From positions 434,001 through 498,000 of the forward strand of contig JAHBXB010000001.1 of assembly GCA_019636655.1 (NCBI GenBank): 64,000 nt of DNA. Direction: 5' to 3'. This document shows positions 33,983 to 42,720 of this stretch, in pieces. The notes beneath the pieces were generated by a model. It saw only the letters and a list, made by a program, of their open reading frames with translations, was not told where the DNA came from and made no database searches. Position 1 is the first letter of the stretch. Every line of letters starts with the position of its first letter. A program made the position numbers and the translations under genes. The stretch comes from Phycisphaeraceae bacterium (GTDB taxonomy: Bacteria > Planctomycetota > Phycisphaerae > Phycisphaerales > UBA1924).

Positions 33983-35935
33983 ATGCCCGATCGCCCATGG
34001 TACGAATCCGCTTTGAACCGCCTTCCCAGTCGTCCGGAGGGTGGAAGCGATGTGGTCGACAGCGAGCGTGCCCCTATGGGCGCGGTGCTCTTCGAGTTCT
34101 CATGGGAGGTCTGCAACCAACTCGGCGGTATCTACCAGGTTCTCCGGTCGAAAGCCAAGCGGATGGCCGAGCGGTGGCGCAATCGGTACTTCCTGGTTGG
34201 TCCCTACGTCGAGGCGCGGGCGGCGTTGGAGTTTGAGCCGAAGAAGCCGACGGGATGGATCGCCAAGGTGGTCGATGACCTCGGCGCACAGGGAGTCATC
34301 GCTCACCACGGACGGTGGCTCATCCCCGGACGGCCGCGAGTGCTGCTGCTGGAGTTCAGGCCCGGGCCGGCGGAGCTTCAGGAACTGAAGTACTTCGTAT
34401 GGGAACACCATGGCATCGAGACTCCGGGTGATGTGTGGATGATCGATGGCGTCGTCGCCCTCGCCGAGGCGAGCCGGCGGCTCTTGCACGCTGTATCGCG
34501 CCGTTGGGCGGCGGCGAGTGAGGCCGATGCCGGCGCCGATGAGGGGCACCCATCGACGAGCGGGCCGTTGCGGCCCGGCCGTCGGGTCGTGGCGCATTTC
34601 CACGAGTGGCTGGCGGGTCTGGCGATTCCGATGATCCGCCGCGATGGGCTGCCCGTGGCGACGGTCTTCACCACGCACGCGACGATTCTCGGCAGGTCGA
34701 TGGCGTGGAACGATGAAGCGTTCTACGACCACCTGCCTTGGGTGAACCAGGCCGAGGAGGCTGGGCGGTTCAACGTCCGATGCCAGCACGCAATCGAGCG
34801 GGCGGCGGCGCATGGGTCGGACGTGTTCACCACCGTCTCGCCGATTACGGGGGAGGAGTGCACGCATCTGCTCGGGCGCGGGCCGGACCTGATCCTGCCG
34901 AACGGGATCAGTGTCGAACAGTCTACGGTGAGCCACGAGTTTCAGAACGCGCACGGGCAGTTCAAGGACCGGATCCACCGGTTCGTTATGGGGCACTTCT
35001 TCCCGAGCTACTCGTTCGATCTGGACCGAACCCTCTATTTCTTTACGAGCGGCCGATTCGAGCCTCGGAACAAAGGATTCGATCTCTGCCTGGAAGCGAT
35101 GGCCCGGCTCAACGCCGAACTCAAGGCGTCGAATCTCGGGGTGACCGTGGTCTTCTTCGTCGTGACACAGCGTCCGGTCGTGTCGCTCCAGCCGCGGGCG
35201 CTCGAGAACCGGGGGATCCTGCGTGAACTCCGCGCTGCATCGGATCGGATTGCCGGTGATATCGGAGAGAAGCTGTTCCGGGCGGCCGCATCGGGCTCTT
35301 ACACGCGCCTGGACGACCTGGCGGACGAGTACTGGGCGTTGAGGTTGCGGCGGACGCTGGCGGCGATGCGTTCAGATCGGCCGCCGCTGCTGTGCACGCA
35401 CGTGCTGGAGGACGAAGCCAACGATCCGGTGCTGAATCACATCCGCTCGCTCTGGTTTGCCAACAGCGCGGATGATCCGGTGAAGATCGTGTACCACCCG
35501 GCGTTCATCAACCCGGCGAATCCCCTGTGGGGCCTGGAGTACGAGCAGTTTGTTCGAGGGTGCCACCTGGGCGTGTTCCCGAGCGCGTACGAGCCGTGGG
35601 GCTACACGCCGGTGGAGTGCGTGATTGGCGGCGTGCCGGCGATCACGAGCGATCTGGCGGGCTTCGGAAGGTACGTCGAGGAGTACTACGGGGATCACGA
35701 TCGATGGGGGCTCCGCGTGCTTAATCGCCGCGGCCGCTCCTATTCGGACGCCGCGGCGGACCTCGCCCGGATGCTCCTTGCCTACTGCCGGCTCGACCGC
35801 CGCGAGCGGGTCCTGCTGAGAAACGAGGTTCAGCAGCGATCCTGGGCATTCGATTGGGGCATGCTTGGTCAGGCCTACGACTGGGCGCACGACCTGGCGA
35901 TGGCGCGAGCCGCGGCGGGCGCGGGCGGGCAGTAG
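33983..35935 (+). CDS. Glycogen synthase, eukaryotic (GT3) type
   Basis: 650 residues matching animal and fungal glycogen [starch] synthase, not bacterial GlgA. Visible GT3 landmarks: FEFSWEVCNQLGGIYQVLRSKA near the start, YFVWEHHGIETPGDVW, VAHFHEWLAGLAI, TTHATILGR, ILPNGISV, the sugar-donor region FTSGRFEPRNKGFDLCLEA, and SAYEPWGYTPVECVIGGVPAITSDLAGFG, where the glutamates of the E-x7-E motif lie. GT3 enzymes use UDP-glucose and in eukaryotes depend on glucose-6-phosphate and phosphorylation; no such regulatory tail is obvious here. It is divergent from dps and converges with the next gene (6 bases). It is the only storage-polysaccharide enzyme in the window. Confidence 0.93.
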   Translation: MPDRPWYESALNRLPSRPEGGSDVVDSERAPMGAVLFEFSWEVCNQLGGIYQVLRSKAKRMAERWRNRYFLVGPYVEARAALEFEPKKPTGWIAKVVDDLGAQGVIAHHGRWLIPGRPRVLLLEFRPGPAELQELKYFVWEHHGIETPGDVWMIDGVVALAEASRRLLHAVSRRWAAASEADAGADEGHPSTSGPLRPGRRVVAHFHEWLAGLAIPMIRRDGLPVATVFTTHATILGRSMAWNDEAFYDHLPWVNQAEEAGRFNVRCQHAIERAAAHGSDVFTTVSPITGEECTHLLGRGPDLILPNGISVEQSTVSHEFQNAHGQFKDRIHRFVMGHFFPSYSFDLDRTLYFFTSGRFEPRNKGFDLCLEAMARLNAELKASNLGVTVVFFVVTQRPVVSLQPRALENRGILRELRAASDRIAGDIGEKLFRAAASGSYTRLDDLADEYWALRLRRTLAAMRSDRPPLLCTHVLEDEANDPVLNHIRSLWFANSADDPVKIVYHPAFINPANPLWGLEYEQFVRGCHLGVFPSAYEPWGYTPVECVIGGVPAITSDLAGFGRYVEEYYGDHDRWGLRVLNRRGRSYSDAAADLARMLLAYCRLDRRERVLLRNEVQQRSWAFDWGMLGQAYDWAHDLAMARAAAGAGGQ

Positions 35936-35941
35936 ATTCGT

Positions 35942-36694
35942 TCAGCGGTCGCGGGCCGCGGTGCCAAACGGTGGCTCGGCGAGTACGAGCCGAAGCGAGG
36001 CAATGACGCCGCGTTGGAGGTCGTTCCAAGGGCGTCCGGCGCGCCGAACGAATCTCTGATTGATCTCGAGCTCGATCCCGGCGTAGCGATCGGCTGGGAA
36101 TCTCGTCCGCAGATGGGTCGTGAATCCGTCGTCCGTCCCGCGATAGGGGGCGTTGGGGCGGATGCGGAGACGCGGAAACTCCGCTCGCAGAGCCGCGAGC
36201 CAGCGGCGACACAAGACCCGCTCGGAGTCGCGACTGGGGTCGAAGAGGATTCCGACGTCGACAGACCGGCGCTGGCCCCGGATTACGGGCGTGAACGAGT
36301 GGACCGAGAGATGGACGGCGCCGGCTGAGCGCTGCAGGAGTCGAGCGATGTGGAGTTCAACCTGCCGGCGGTAGGGCGCGTAGTAGGTGGCGAGGATCGC
36401 CTTGGTCGCCTTCGCCGGGAGTGAAGAGGTGGCCGTCGAGAACAGGCCGTCATTGCCGATGGACCGGTTGAGGTCAACCACGAGGCGAGATGTGGCCGAG
36501 TAGAACAGCCGGGAACCGGTTGCCGAGCTGAGCCGACGGGCAAGGACAAGGGCTCCGGGATCCCAAGCACGGTGGGTGCGGAGCAGGCCGCGTCGGTTCG
36601 CGAACAACGGGGCACAGCGGGCGGGGATCCTGTTGCCGCCGTGCTCGCAGGTGACAACCAGGGCCCACGCCGAGTCGCAATTATCGTCCGGCAC
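35942..36694 (-). CDS. N-formylglutamate amidohydrolase-family protein
   Basis: 250 residues. The family core is present: VTCEHGGNRIPARCAPLF near the N-terminus (metal-binding Glu and His), RAWDPGALVLARRLS, DLNRSIGND, HLSVHSFTP, and the C-terminal GIELEINQRFV. These hydrolases split formyl- or similar amide groups from glutamate derivatives; the true substrate here is unknown. Its start overlaps the preceding GCS2 gene by 14 bases, and it is the last gene of a four-gene operon with GCS2, an ATP-grasp ligase and a C39-like peptidase, which suggests that it acts on a glutamate-containing product of those enzymes. Confidence 0.85.
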   Translation of the reverse strand: MPDDNCDSAWALVVTCEHGGNRIPARCAPLFANRRGLLRTHRAWDPGALVLARRLSSATGSRLFYSATSRLVVDLNRSIGNDGLFSTATSSLPAKATKAILATYYAPYRRQVELHIARLLQRSAGAVHLSVHSFTPVIRGQRRSVDVGILFDPSRDSERVLCRRWLAALRAEFPRLRIRPNAPYRGTDDGFTTHLRTRFPADRYAGIELEINQRFVRRAGRPWNDLQRGVIASLRLVLAEPPFGTAARDR

Positions 36695-37943
36695 GGAACA
36701 TCTCTCCCCGTGCCAGGCAATCGCAGAGCTCTGAATAGACGGCCCGAATCTCCTCGGCGGCTGGGTGCTGGCCCAGGGCGCGACTCAGTCGTGTCGCCAG
36801 CGTGCCCTCGCGCGTGATGACACCCAGCGACGGTATCCAGAGTGGAGCGTCCGGCGCGGGCGCCAGGCAGGACTCGATGAGGTGTGCCCAGAGCTCGCTG
36901 CCGGTCGCTCGGTCTTGCTTGTATCCGAGCGCGGCGAGATAGTCCCGGTCGGTAACGACTCCAGTGCCCGCCTGATGGATCATCGTCGTCAGGATCGGTT
37001 CGAGCCGCTCCACCGGCCACTGCTTCTGGTTCTCTGCAGGCTGCCAACGCTCTCCCACGATGTCGCGGAGCACCGCGACGATCGCGGCACAGATGGAAAG
37101 GTCGGCAAGCGGGCACTCCTGCACATCGAGAACCCGGATCTCGATGGCGTTCCGCATGAACCGCGCAATAGCGCCGCGGGCGTTGACCCACTCGAATCGG
37201 ACGATTCCCTCTGGGTCAAGAGGCTCCAGGTCGCGGTAGATCCCCTCGAGCAGCTCGCCCTCGTAGCGGTCCTTGGTATAGATCGGCTCGGGGATGACCC
37301 GGCCGCTGACTGAAGGCACCCGGCGTGCGTTGGTCCGGTAGACCGCGAGGCGGTTGTCAGCGACTCCCGTCAACTTCCCGTCCATGATGGGAGAACTGGC
37401 CGCGAGCGCCGGCATGATCGGGAGCAGGAGCCTGATCGCGGCGTGCAGGCGACCAAACTGGTCGTCGCCGGCTTCGTGCGGGTCGGCAAACGGCAGGTTG
37501 AGGTGGACGCTCTGGAGGTTGGCCCAGCCGTGGCCGGACGTGCCGAAGATGCGGTCGAAGGCCGAGTAGATCGGTCCGTTGTCGTGGGGCCAGAGGCGCA
37601 TCTCCTTGAGCGGATTCATCAGCGGGTGCATCGCCGAGGGCATCAGGCGGGCGCCGAAGGCCTCAAGGAGCGAGTTGACGCGGCCCACGCTGTCGCCGAA
37701 GCGAGCCGGCAGGGGAGCGAGCGACGCTTCGGGGCCGAGCGTCTTGAACTCGACGACGTGGAGCGCCAGCTCATTGGACCAGCCGAGCCCGGTCTCGGGC
37801 AGCTCGACGTCGGAGACGAACTCGGGCGAATCAATGTGCTTGCGAAGCAGGAGGTCCGCGATCGGCATCACGATTCCGGTGCGGGAATCGGTGATCATGT
37901 ACTCCAGTTCGACCCCGAAGCCTTCGAACAGTCCTAGCGACAC
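36681..37943 (-). CDS. Glutamate-cysteine ligase-like enzyme, GCS2 family
   Basis: 420 residues of the GCS2 (YbdK/plant-type-related) family of the glutamine-synthetase fold, which joins glutamate to an amine using ATP. The N-terminus FEGFGVELEYMITD carries the Mg/ATP glutamates; LALHVVEFKTLGP, NPLKEMRLWPHDN, QSVHLNLPFAD and the C-terminal FMRNAIEIRVLDVQECPLAD fit the family. Members make gamma-glutamyl-cysteine or other gamma-glutamyl amides, and many in bacteria have unknown acceptor. It lies 35 bases after the ATP-grasp gene and overlaps the next gene by 14 bases. No second gene for glutathione synthesis (gshB) is next to it, so the acceptor is probably not simply cysteine for glutathione. 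Confidence 0.87.
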   Translation of the reverse strand: MSLGLFEGFGVELEYMITDSRTGIVMPIADLLLRKHIDSPEFVSDVELPETGLGWSNELALHVVEFKTLGPEASLAPLPARFGDSVGRVNSLLEAFGARLMPSAMHPLMNPLKEMRLWPHDNGPIYSAFDRIFGTSGHGWANLQSVHLNLPFADPHEAGDDQFGRLHAAIRLLLPIMPALAASSPIMDGKLTGVADNRLAVYRTNARRVPSVSGRVIPEPIYTKDRYEGELLEGIYRDLEPLDPEGIVRFEWVNARGAIARFMRNAIEIRVLDVQECPLADLSICAAIVAVLRDIVGERWQPAENQKQWPVERLEPILTTMIHQAGTGVVTDRDYLAALGYKQDRATGSELWAHLIESCLAPAPDAPLWIPSLGVITREGTLATRLSRALGQHPAAEEIRAVYSELCDCLARGEMFRAGR

Positions 37944-37978
37944 GATTCGACCTCGCTTTCAGAAGAGTGCGAACCGAT

Positions 37979-39466
37979 CTAGCGAGCGGCAGGCTGGGGA
38001 CTACCGGGCCCACGACGGCCGGCCATCGCCCGGTCGAAGAGCACCTGCATGACCGCGAGGTAGAGGTCACCCTTGAGGTACCGGTCCTCGTAGCCCGAAT
38101 CAATATTGGGATTGTCGTTGACTTCCATGACGTAGCACTTCCCCTTCACCTGCTTGAGATCGACACCGTAGAGCCCGTCCCCGATGAGGTTAGCGGCCTT
38201 GACGGCCAGATTGACGACCCGTTTCGGGGCCTCCGACACCGCCATGGTCTCCACCTTGCCAAAGTCCTTCTTCCCGGCGCTGTCGGTCTGGACGATCTGC
38301 CAGTGGCCGCGCGCCATGTGGTACTTGCTCACGAACAGGGGTTTCCGGTTGAGCACGCCGACGCGCCAATCAAACTCGGAAGGGAGGTACGCCTGGGCGA
38401 TGACCAGGTCGGACTTCGCCAGCATGGCCTGAAGAGCACGGTCCAGCTCGTCGGCCGTGCTCACCTTGACGACTCCGCGGGAGAACGCCCCGTCGGGAGT
38501 CTTGAGGACACATGGATAGCCAACCCACAGCGGGACCTGATCGATATTGTCGCGGTGGACGATCATGGTGCGAGGGCTCGGTACCCCGTGGCGGTCGAGC
38601 AGCTCGGCGAGGTAGACCTTGTTGGTGCAGCGGACGATCGACAGTGGGTCGTCGATGACGGCGAGCCCCTCGGCCGCCGCGCGCCGGGCGAAGCGGTAGG
38701 TGTGGTGGTTGACTGCGGTCGTCTCGCGGATAAAGAGGGCCTCGAACTCGGCGAGCCGCCCGAAGTCATCCTTTCCGATGATCTCTGGATCAAACCCGAC
38801 GGCCTTTGCCGCCTTGACAAAGCGATCGATGGCACCCTTGCTCGACGGGGCGCTTTCCTCGTCGGGGTTGTAGAGGATGGCGAGATCCAGTCGCGGGCTC
38901 TCGGGTACTTTCTTGGGAGCCCGGCGCGTGAGGAAGTACTGGTTCGCCGCGTAGAGCATGAACAGCCAGTGCTCGGTCGGGATCTCGCTCGCGGGGATGG
39001 GGTTGATGCTCCGCAGTTCCCAGCGGCCCTCGTCGTGTGTGAACTTCGCGCGCAGGAGTGGGGCTGGAAAAAGGTTGAACAGGGCGAGCGCCAGGCGGTC
39101 GTACCGCTCCGCGATGTTCCGGCCAAAGTAGATACTGAGATCGAAAGTGGGGGACTGGATGTGCGAGAAGGATTTCTGGATCAGCGAATCGAGATCATCG
39201 CCGGCCAGGCGGATCATCGTCTGGAGTTTGAGGTCCTGGATGGTGGTGATGCTCGGCAGTGGTTTGTGGCCGCGAGCCGCGGCGAGGAGCGATACGTAGT
39301 AGCCGAAACTCTGGTAGCGATACGATCGGCAGAGGTTGAAGACCTTGGCGCCGCGCAGGTCGCTGTACTGAGGGTCGGACAGGTAGGCGCGTGCCGAAAC
39401 CAGTTCCACGCCCGGGGTGTCCAGCGGCCAGTCGTTCGGGTTGTTAACGACGATCAGGATGTCCAT
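37979..39466 (-). CDS. RimK-like ATP-grasp ligase with RLAN N-terminal domain
   Basis: 495 residues. Residues about 1-160 match the RLAN domain (RimK-like ATP-grasp N-terminal): VFNLCRSYRYQSFGYYVSLLAAARGHKPLPS is the hallmark stretch, and SIYFGRNIA follows. The C-terminal 280 residues are an ATP-grasp ligase: FIRETTAVNHHTYRFARRA, VIDDPLSIVRCTNKVYLAELL, PCVLKTPDGAFSRGVVKV (P-loop-like Gly/Ser), and the Mg-binding DLKQVKGKCYVMEVNDNPNIDSG. ATP-grasp ligases of this group form amide bonds, adding amino acids (often glutamate) to a carboxyl end of a protein or metabolite. The gene overlaps the upstream peptidase by 23 bases and precedes GCS2 by 35, so it is cotranslated. Confidence 0.9.
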   Translation of the reverse strand: MDILIVVNNPNDWPLDTPGVELVSARAYLSDPQYSDLRGAKVFNLCRSYRYQSFGYYVSLLAAARGHKPLPSITTIQDLKLQTMIRLAGDDLDSLIQKSFSHIQSPTFDLSIYFGRNIAERYDRLALALFNLFPAPLLRAKFTHDEGRWELRSINPIPASEIPTEHWLFMLYAANQYFLTRRAPKKVPESPRLDLAILYNPDEESAPSSKGAIDRFVKAAKAVGFDPEIIGKDDFGRLAEFEALFIRETTAVNHHTYRFARRAAAEGLAVIDDPLSIVRCTNKVYLAELLDRHGVPSPRTMIVHRDNIDQVPLWVGYPCVLKTPDGAFSRGVVKVSTADELDRALQAMLAKSDLVIAQAYLPSEFDWRVGVLNRKPLFVSKYHMARGHWQIVQTDSAGKKDFGKVETMAVSEAPKRVVNLAVKAANLIGDGLYGVDLKQVKGKCYVMEVNDNPNIDSGYEDRYLKGDLYLAVMQVLFDRAMAGRRGPGSPQPAAR

Positions 39467-40325
39467 CGGAGTCCCCCGCGCCTCGTGCTCGTGTCCCGCC
39501 GCGGGAAGATTGGGCTTCCGCCGAGCGTGGGACCGGTTTGGTGTCCTGCCTGGCTGCCTTGCCTGCTTTGGGGGCCGTGCCCCGGTCGGTCGCGCTGCCC
39601 TTGCTAGCGTCGGGCGAGCCTCTGCCTAGTGGCTCGAGGATTACCAGATCCGGGTCGTAGGTGACGATCCCGAGGAGGATCGAGCAGATGACCCGTTCCA
39701 CATCGATCTCGTAGAGGTGGCTCTCGAACCACGGGTTCGGGTGCAGCGGGTCGGCCACCAGCACCTTCCGGCTGGCTTCGTCGTAGCCGCAGAGCACGAC
39801 GAAGTGGCCCGCGGGGTCGCCCCGGACGTCGTCGTAGTCCGACTTTGGCCCGTACTCCCGTGGTGCTCGGTAGAGGTAGGTCGCGCTCAAGCCGGTGAGG
39901 ATGGGAACACCCCGAGAGAGGTGCCGGACCAGCAGGTCCGTCGTCAGGTCCTCGAACTCCAGCCGGCCTCCACGTGTCAGGAACTCAAGGTACCCCTCGG
40001 TTGCGGCCTGGAGCCGCTTTTTTTGCTTATAGCGGGCCTGCGCGGCGAGCTTCGCCGCGAGTCCGTCCTGACCTGATTCAAACCAGGTTGGGTCGAACAT
40101 GCGGACGTTGTAGGTGTAGATCGTCGCCTTGAAGCCCCTCCGGAGGGCATGGCAGGCGAGGATGACCGCAAGGGTGCCGCCATTTTCAAGTCGACGGACT
40201 TCGCGGAGCAACTGGTCCAGGGGCAAGTCGCGGCGGAAATACCGATAGACAGCGTGCAGGCAGGTTGGGCCGCAGGCGGTCTCGTCCGGTTGCGGGAGGA
40301 TGTCGAGGCGGAGCTTGTTTTGCAT
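39444..40325 (-). CDS. C39-like cysteine peptidase
   Basis: 293 residues, first gene of the operon. The papain-like C39 pattern is clear: Gln12 (oxyanion), Cys18 in DETACGPTCL, His174 in GHFVVLCGYD and Asp192 in VLVADPLHPN form the expected set. Unlike bacteriocin-processing C39 domains it is not fused to an ABC transporter and has no membrane segment. The last 60 residues are Lys/Arg/Gly/Ser-rich, disordered, and overlap the next gene. C39-like peptidases cut after a double-glycine-type leader, so a peptide precursor may exist elsewhere. It begins 231 bases from the divergent POT transporter gene. Confidence 0.85.
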   Translation of the reverse strand: MQNKLRLDILPQPDETACGPTCLHAVYRYFRRDLPLDQLLREVRRLENGGTLAVILACHALRRGFKATIYTYNVRMFDPTWFESGQDGLAAKLAAQARYKQKKRLQAATEGYLEFLTRGGRLEFEDLTTDLLVRHLSRGVPILTGLSATYLYRAPREYGPKSDYDDVRGDPAGHFVVLCGYDEASRKVLVADPLHPNPWFESHLYEIDVERVICSILLGIVTYDPDLVILEPLGRGSPDASKGSATDRGTAPKAGKAARQDTKPVPRSAEAQSSRGGTRARGAGDSDGHPDRR

Positions 40326-40555
40326 CCGGCGTGGCGTCCGAGCGTCGGCGGAGAGTGTAGCTGGTCACAGCCACACCAAGCCCGGGTGCCAGCCTGCCCC
40401 GGACTCGCTGCCGATGCGGGGATTGGACACAGCGGCGGCAGGCAGCCGACAAGGGCGGGAATGCGGGCCCGGATTGGGCCACCCCGGCCGTGCGGGGAGC
40501 GAAGACGGTTGGTATCGTGGAGGGATCCGGCGTCCTGCCGGGAGAAGAGGATTCC
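40326..40555. promoter_or_regulatory. Divergent promoter region, C39-peptidase operon / POT transporter
   Basis: 230 bases that must drive the four-gene operon leftward and the transporter rightward. No -35/-10 pair was assigned. The gene pair facing outward from a shared region makes coordinated control possible. AAGAGG before the POT ATG (40556) is the only clear ribosome site. Confidence 0.4.
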
Positions 40556-42634
40556 ATGGCGGATACGAAGAACCCCGGTTTGGGCGTCGGCGTGCAGCAG
40601 AGCGGGAGCACCATCATGGGGCACCCGCCGGGCTTGTTCCTGCTGTTCCTGGTCGAAATGTGGGAGCGGTTCAGCTATTACGGCATGCGGGCGCTGCTCA
40701 CGCTGTACCTCGTCGCGGTGATCTCAGCGAAACAGGTGGGGCCGGGGACATACGAGAACACCCTGGTCTTCGAAGAAAAGCCTCTCCAGCCCACGCAGGC
40801 CATCGCCGCGCAGGAGCGGACGATCCTGCTGGACATCGGCGACGCCAAGCCGGCCGTTCCACCGGCTCCAAAGCCGACCGGGAACCCGGTTCTGGTGATC
40901 CGACCGGCCAAGCAGGTGGCGGATCCCTCGGATGCGAGCAAGCAAGTCTGGGTCGCGGCGGACGATGCGGACTCGGGGTATCACACCGTGAGCGGCCCGG
41001 AGGGCGGGCCGTTTGTCGGCGGCGAGTTCGGGTATGTCGTGACGAATCCGACCGATGTGCCGGTGTCCTGCGTGATCAAGCTCGAACGTGGAGTGGACGG
41101 CACCAAGCAGACATTCTTTACGATCAACGACAATGCCGAACTGGTGACGGCGGAGATCAAGCCCGACAAGAGCCTGGGCACTGATCGTCCGTTCGTCGCG
41201 GTGCTGGCCTTGAACTCCCACGACAGCGGGCGAAACTGGAGCGAGGGCTCCGCAAACACGCTCTACGGCTGGTACACGGGCCTGGCGTACCTGCTGCCCA
41301 TCCTCGGCGGCCTGCTCGCGGACAAGCTCATCGGTACGCACCGGTCGATGGTCATCGGGAGCATCCTGATCGCCATGGGGCACATCATCCTGGGCGTATC
41401 CGGATTCGGCGAACTGGCGCTCAACGCGGTGGGGATGTCAACCTTCATCGGCGGACTCGCGGTGATTGTGCTCGGCACCGGCTTCTTCAAGCCGACGGTG
41501 TCGGTGATGGTCGGGCAGTTGTACGGTCAGGACGATCCACGCCGGGACGGTGCTTTCACCATTTTCTACATGGGCATCAATCTCGGTGCGTTCCTCTGCG
41601 CCTACGTGTGCGGCACGCTTGGTGAGAAGGTCGGCTGGCACTGGGGCTTCGGGTCTGCCGCGGTCGGGATGCTCCTGGGGATGTGCCTCTACCTGTGGGG
41701 GAAGCCGCGGTATCTCATCGGTATCGGCGAGGCCCCCCGGGCGGGGGCGTGGCGGAATGCGATGATCTTCCTCCTCCTTTCGCTCGTGGCCTCGGCGCTC
41801 TTCGGCTACCTCTACCACTCGGGGATGACCCGCACACTGAACAGCGGCGTCGAGTACCTGCAATCCAGGCCGCCACTCGGCTGGGCAGTCGTCGCGGCGC
41901 TGTTGGCGATCATCCTCGGGTGGGTCGGCTGGTTCCTCGCGAACAACCGGCCCGAGGATCGTGGCCCGGTGATCACGATCTTCGTGTTCATGCTCTTCAA
42001 CGCCGTGTTCTGGATGGGATTCGAGCAGGCGGGATCGAGCATCAACCTCTTCACGAAGCAGAACACCGATCGCGATCTGTTCGGATTCGAGATCCCGGCC
42101 TCGTGGTTCCAGTCCGTGAATGCCGGACTGATCTTCATCATGGCGCCCTTCTTCGCCTGGCTCTGGACCGCTCTGGGCCGCAGGAAACTCAACCCGAGCC
42201 AGCCCATCAAGATCTTCCTTGGCATCTTCTTCCTCGGCGTCGGCTACCTGTTCATGGTGCGTGCCGGGGCCATCGCCGCAGGCGGCGCGGCCAAGGCCGG
42301 CATGATGTACATCTTCCTGCTCTACTTCTGGCACACCGTCGGCGAGTTGTGCCTCTCGCCGACCGGCCTGTCGTACGTCACCAAGGCCGCGCCCGTGAAG
42401 TTCGTCTCGCTCCTGATGGGCATCTGGTTCGTGTCGTCGTTCATTGCCAATCTCGGCGGCGGATTGGTCGCCGCCCAGGTGAAGGCTGTTGAGCAGGGCG
42501 ACTACAAGCTGCCGTGGAACTTCGGCGGGCAGGGGGACTTCTTCTTCCTGTTTGTCGTGGCGTGCTCGGTTGCGGCGGCGCTCATGCTCGTGCTGACCCC
42601 ATTCCTCAAGAAGCTGATGCGGCCGGGAACCTGA
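40556..42634 (+). CDS. POT/PTR-family peptide transporter with large extra domain
   Basis: 692 residues, where bacterial POT proton-coupled peptide transporters have about 450-500. The signature ExxER is at Glu34-Glu37-Arg38 (EMWERFSYYGMRALLTLY, TM1). After TM1 there is an extra 175-residue piece (about 57-230) rich in Val, Asp and Pro (IGDAKPAVPPAPKPTGNP, GGEFGYVVTNPTDVP), folded like a beta-rich soluble domain. Standard POT sequence resumes with LYGWYTGLAYLLPILGGLLAD. The second POT signature region FYMGINLGAFLCAYVCG and the C-terminal WFVSSFIANLGGG are present. By position the insert sits between TM1 and TM2, therefore outside the cytoplasm. It probably imports di- or tripeptides. It is divergent from the peptidase/ligase operon. 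Confidence 0.85.
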   Translation: MADTKNPGLGVGVQQSGSTIMGHPPGLFLLFLVEMWERFSYYGMRALLTLYLVAVISAKQVGPGTYENTLVFEEKPLQPTQAIAAQERTILLDIGDAKPAVPPAPKPTGNPVLVIRPAKQVADPSDASKQVWVAADDADSGYHTVSGPEGGPFVGGEFGYVVTNPTDVPVSCVIKLERGVDGTKQTFFTINDNAELVTAEIKPDKSLGTDRPFVAVLALNSHDSGRNWSEGSANTLYGWYTGLAYLLPILGGLLADKLIGTHRSMVIGSILIAMGHIILGVSGFGELALNAVGMSTFIGGLAVIVLGTGFFKPTVSVMVGQLYGQDDPRRDGAFTIFYMGINLGAFLCAYVCGTLGEKVGWHWGFGSAAVGMLLGMCLYLWGKPRYLIGIGEAPRAGAWRNAMIFLLLSLVASALFGYLYHSGMTRTLNSGVEYLQSRPPLGWAVVAALLAIILGWVGWFLANNRPEDRGPVITIFVFMLFNAVFWMGFEQAGSSINLFTKQNTDRDLFGFEIPASWFQSVNAGLIFIMAPFFAWLWTALGRRKLNPSQPIKIFLGIFFLGVGYLFMVRAGAIAAGGAAKAGMMYIFLLYFWHTVGELCLSPTGLSYVTKAAPVKFVSLLMGIWFVSSFIANLGGGLVAAQVKAVEQGDYKLPWNFGGQGDFFFLFVVACSVAAALMLVLTPFLKKLMRPGT

Positions 42635-42720
42635 TGATGCAGCAGGCCTGATTGCCTGATCACTCAACCGCCCCGATTCCCCGCGGTATCCTCCATGGGG
42701 AAGACCCACAGGGGACACCC

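Noticed and set aside
39444-40325. Bacteriocin-processing ABC transporter
   Set aside because: Only the C39-type peptidase is present; no membrane or ATP-binding domain follows it in the frame.
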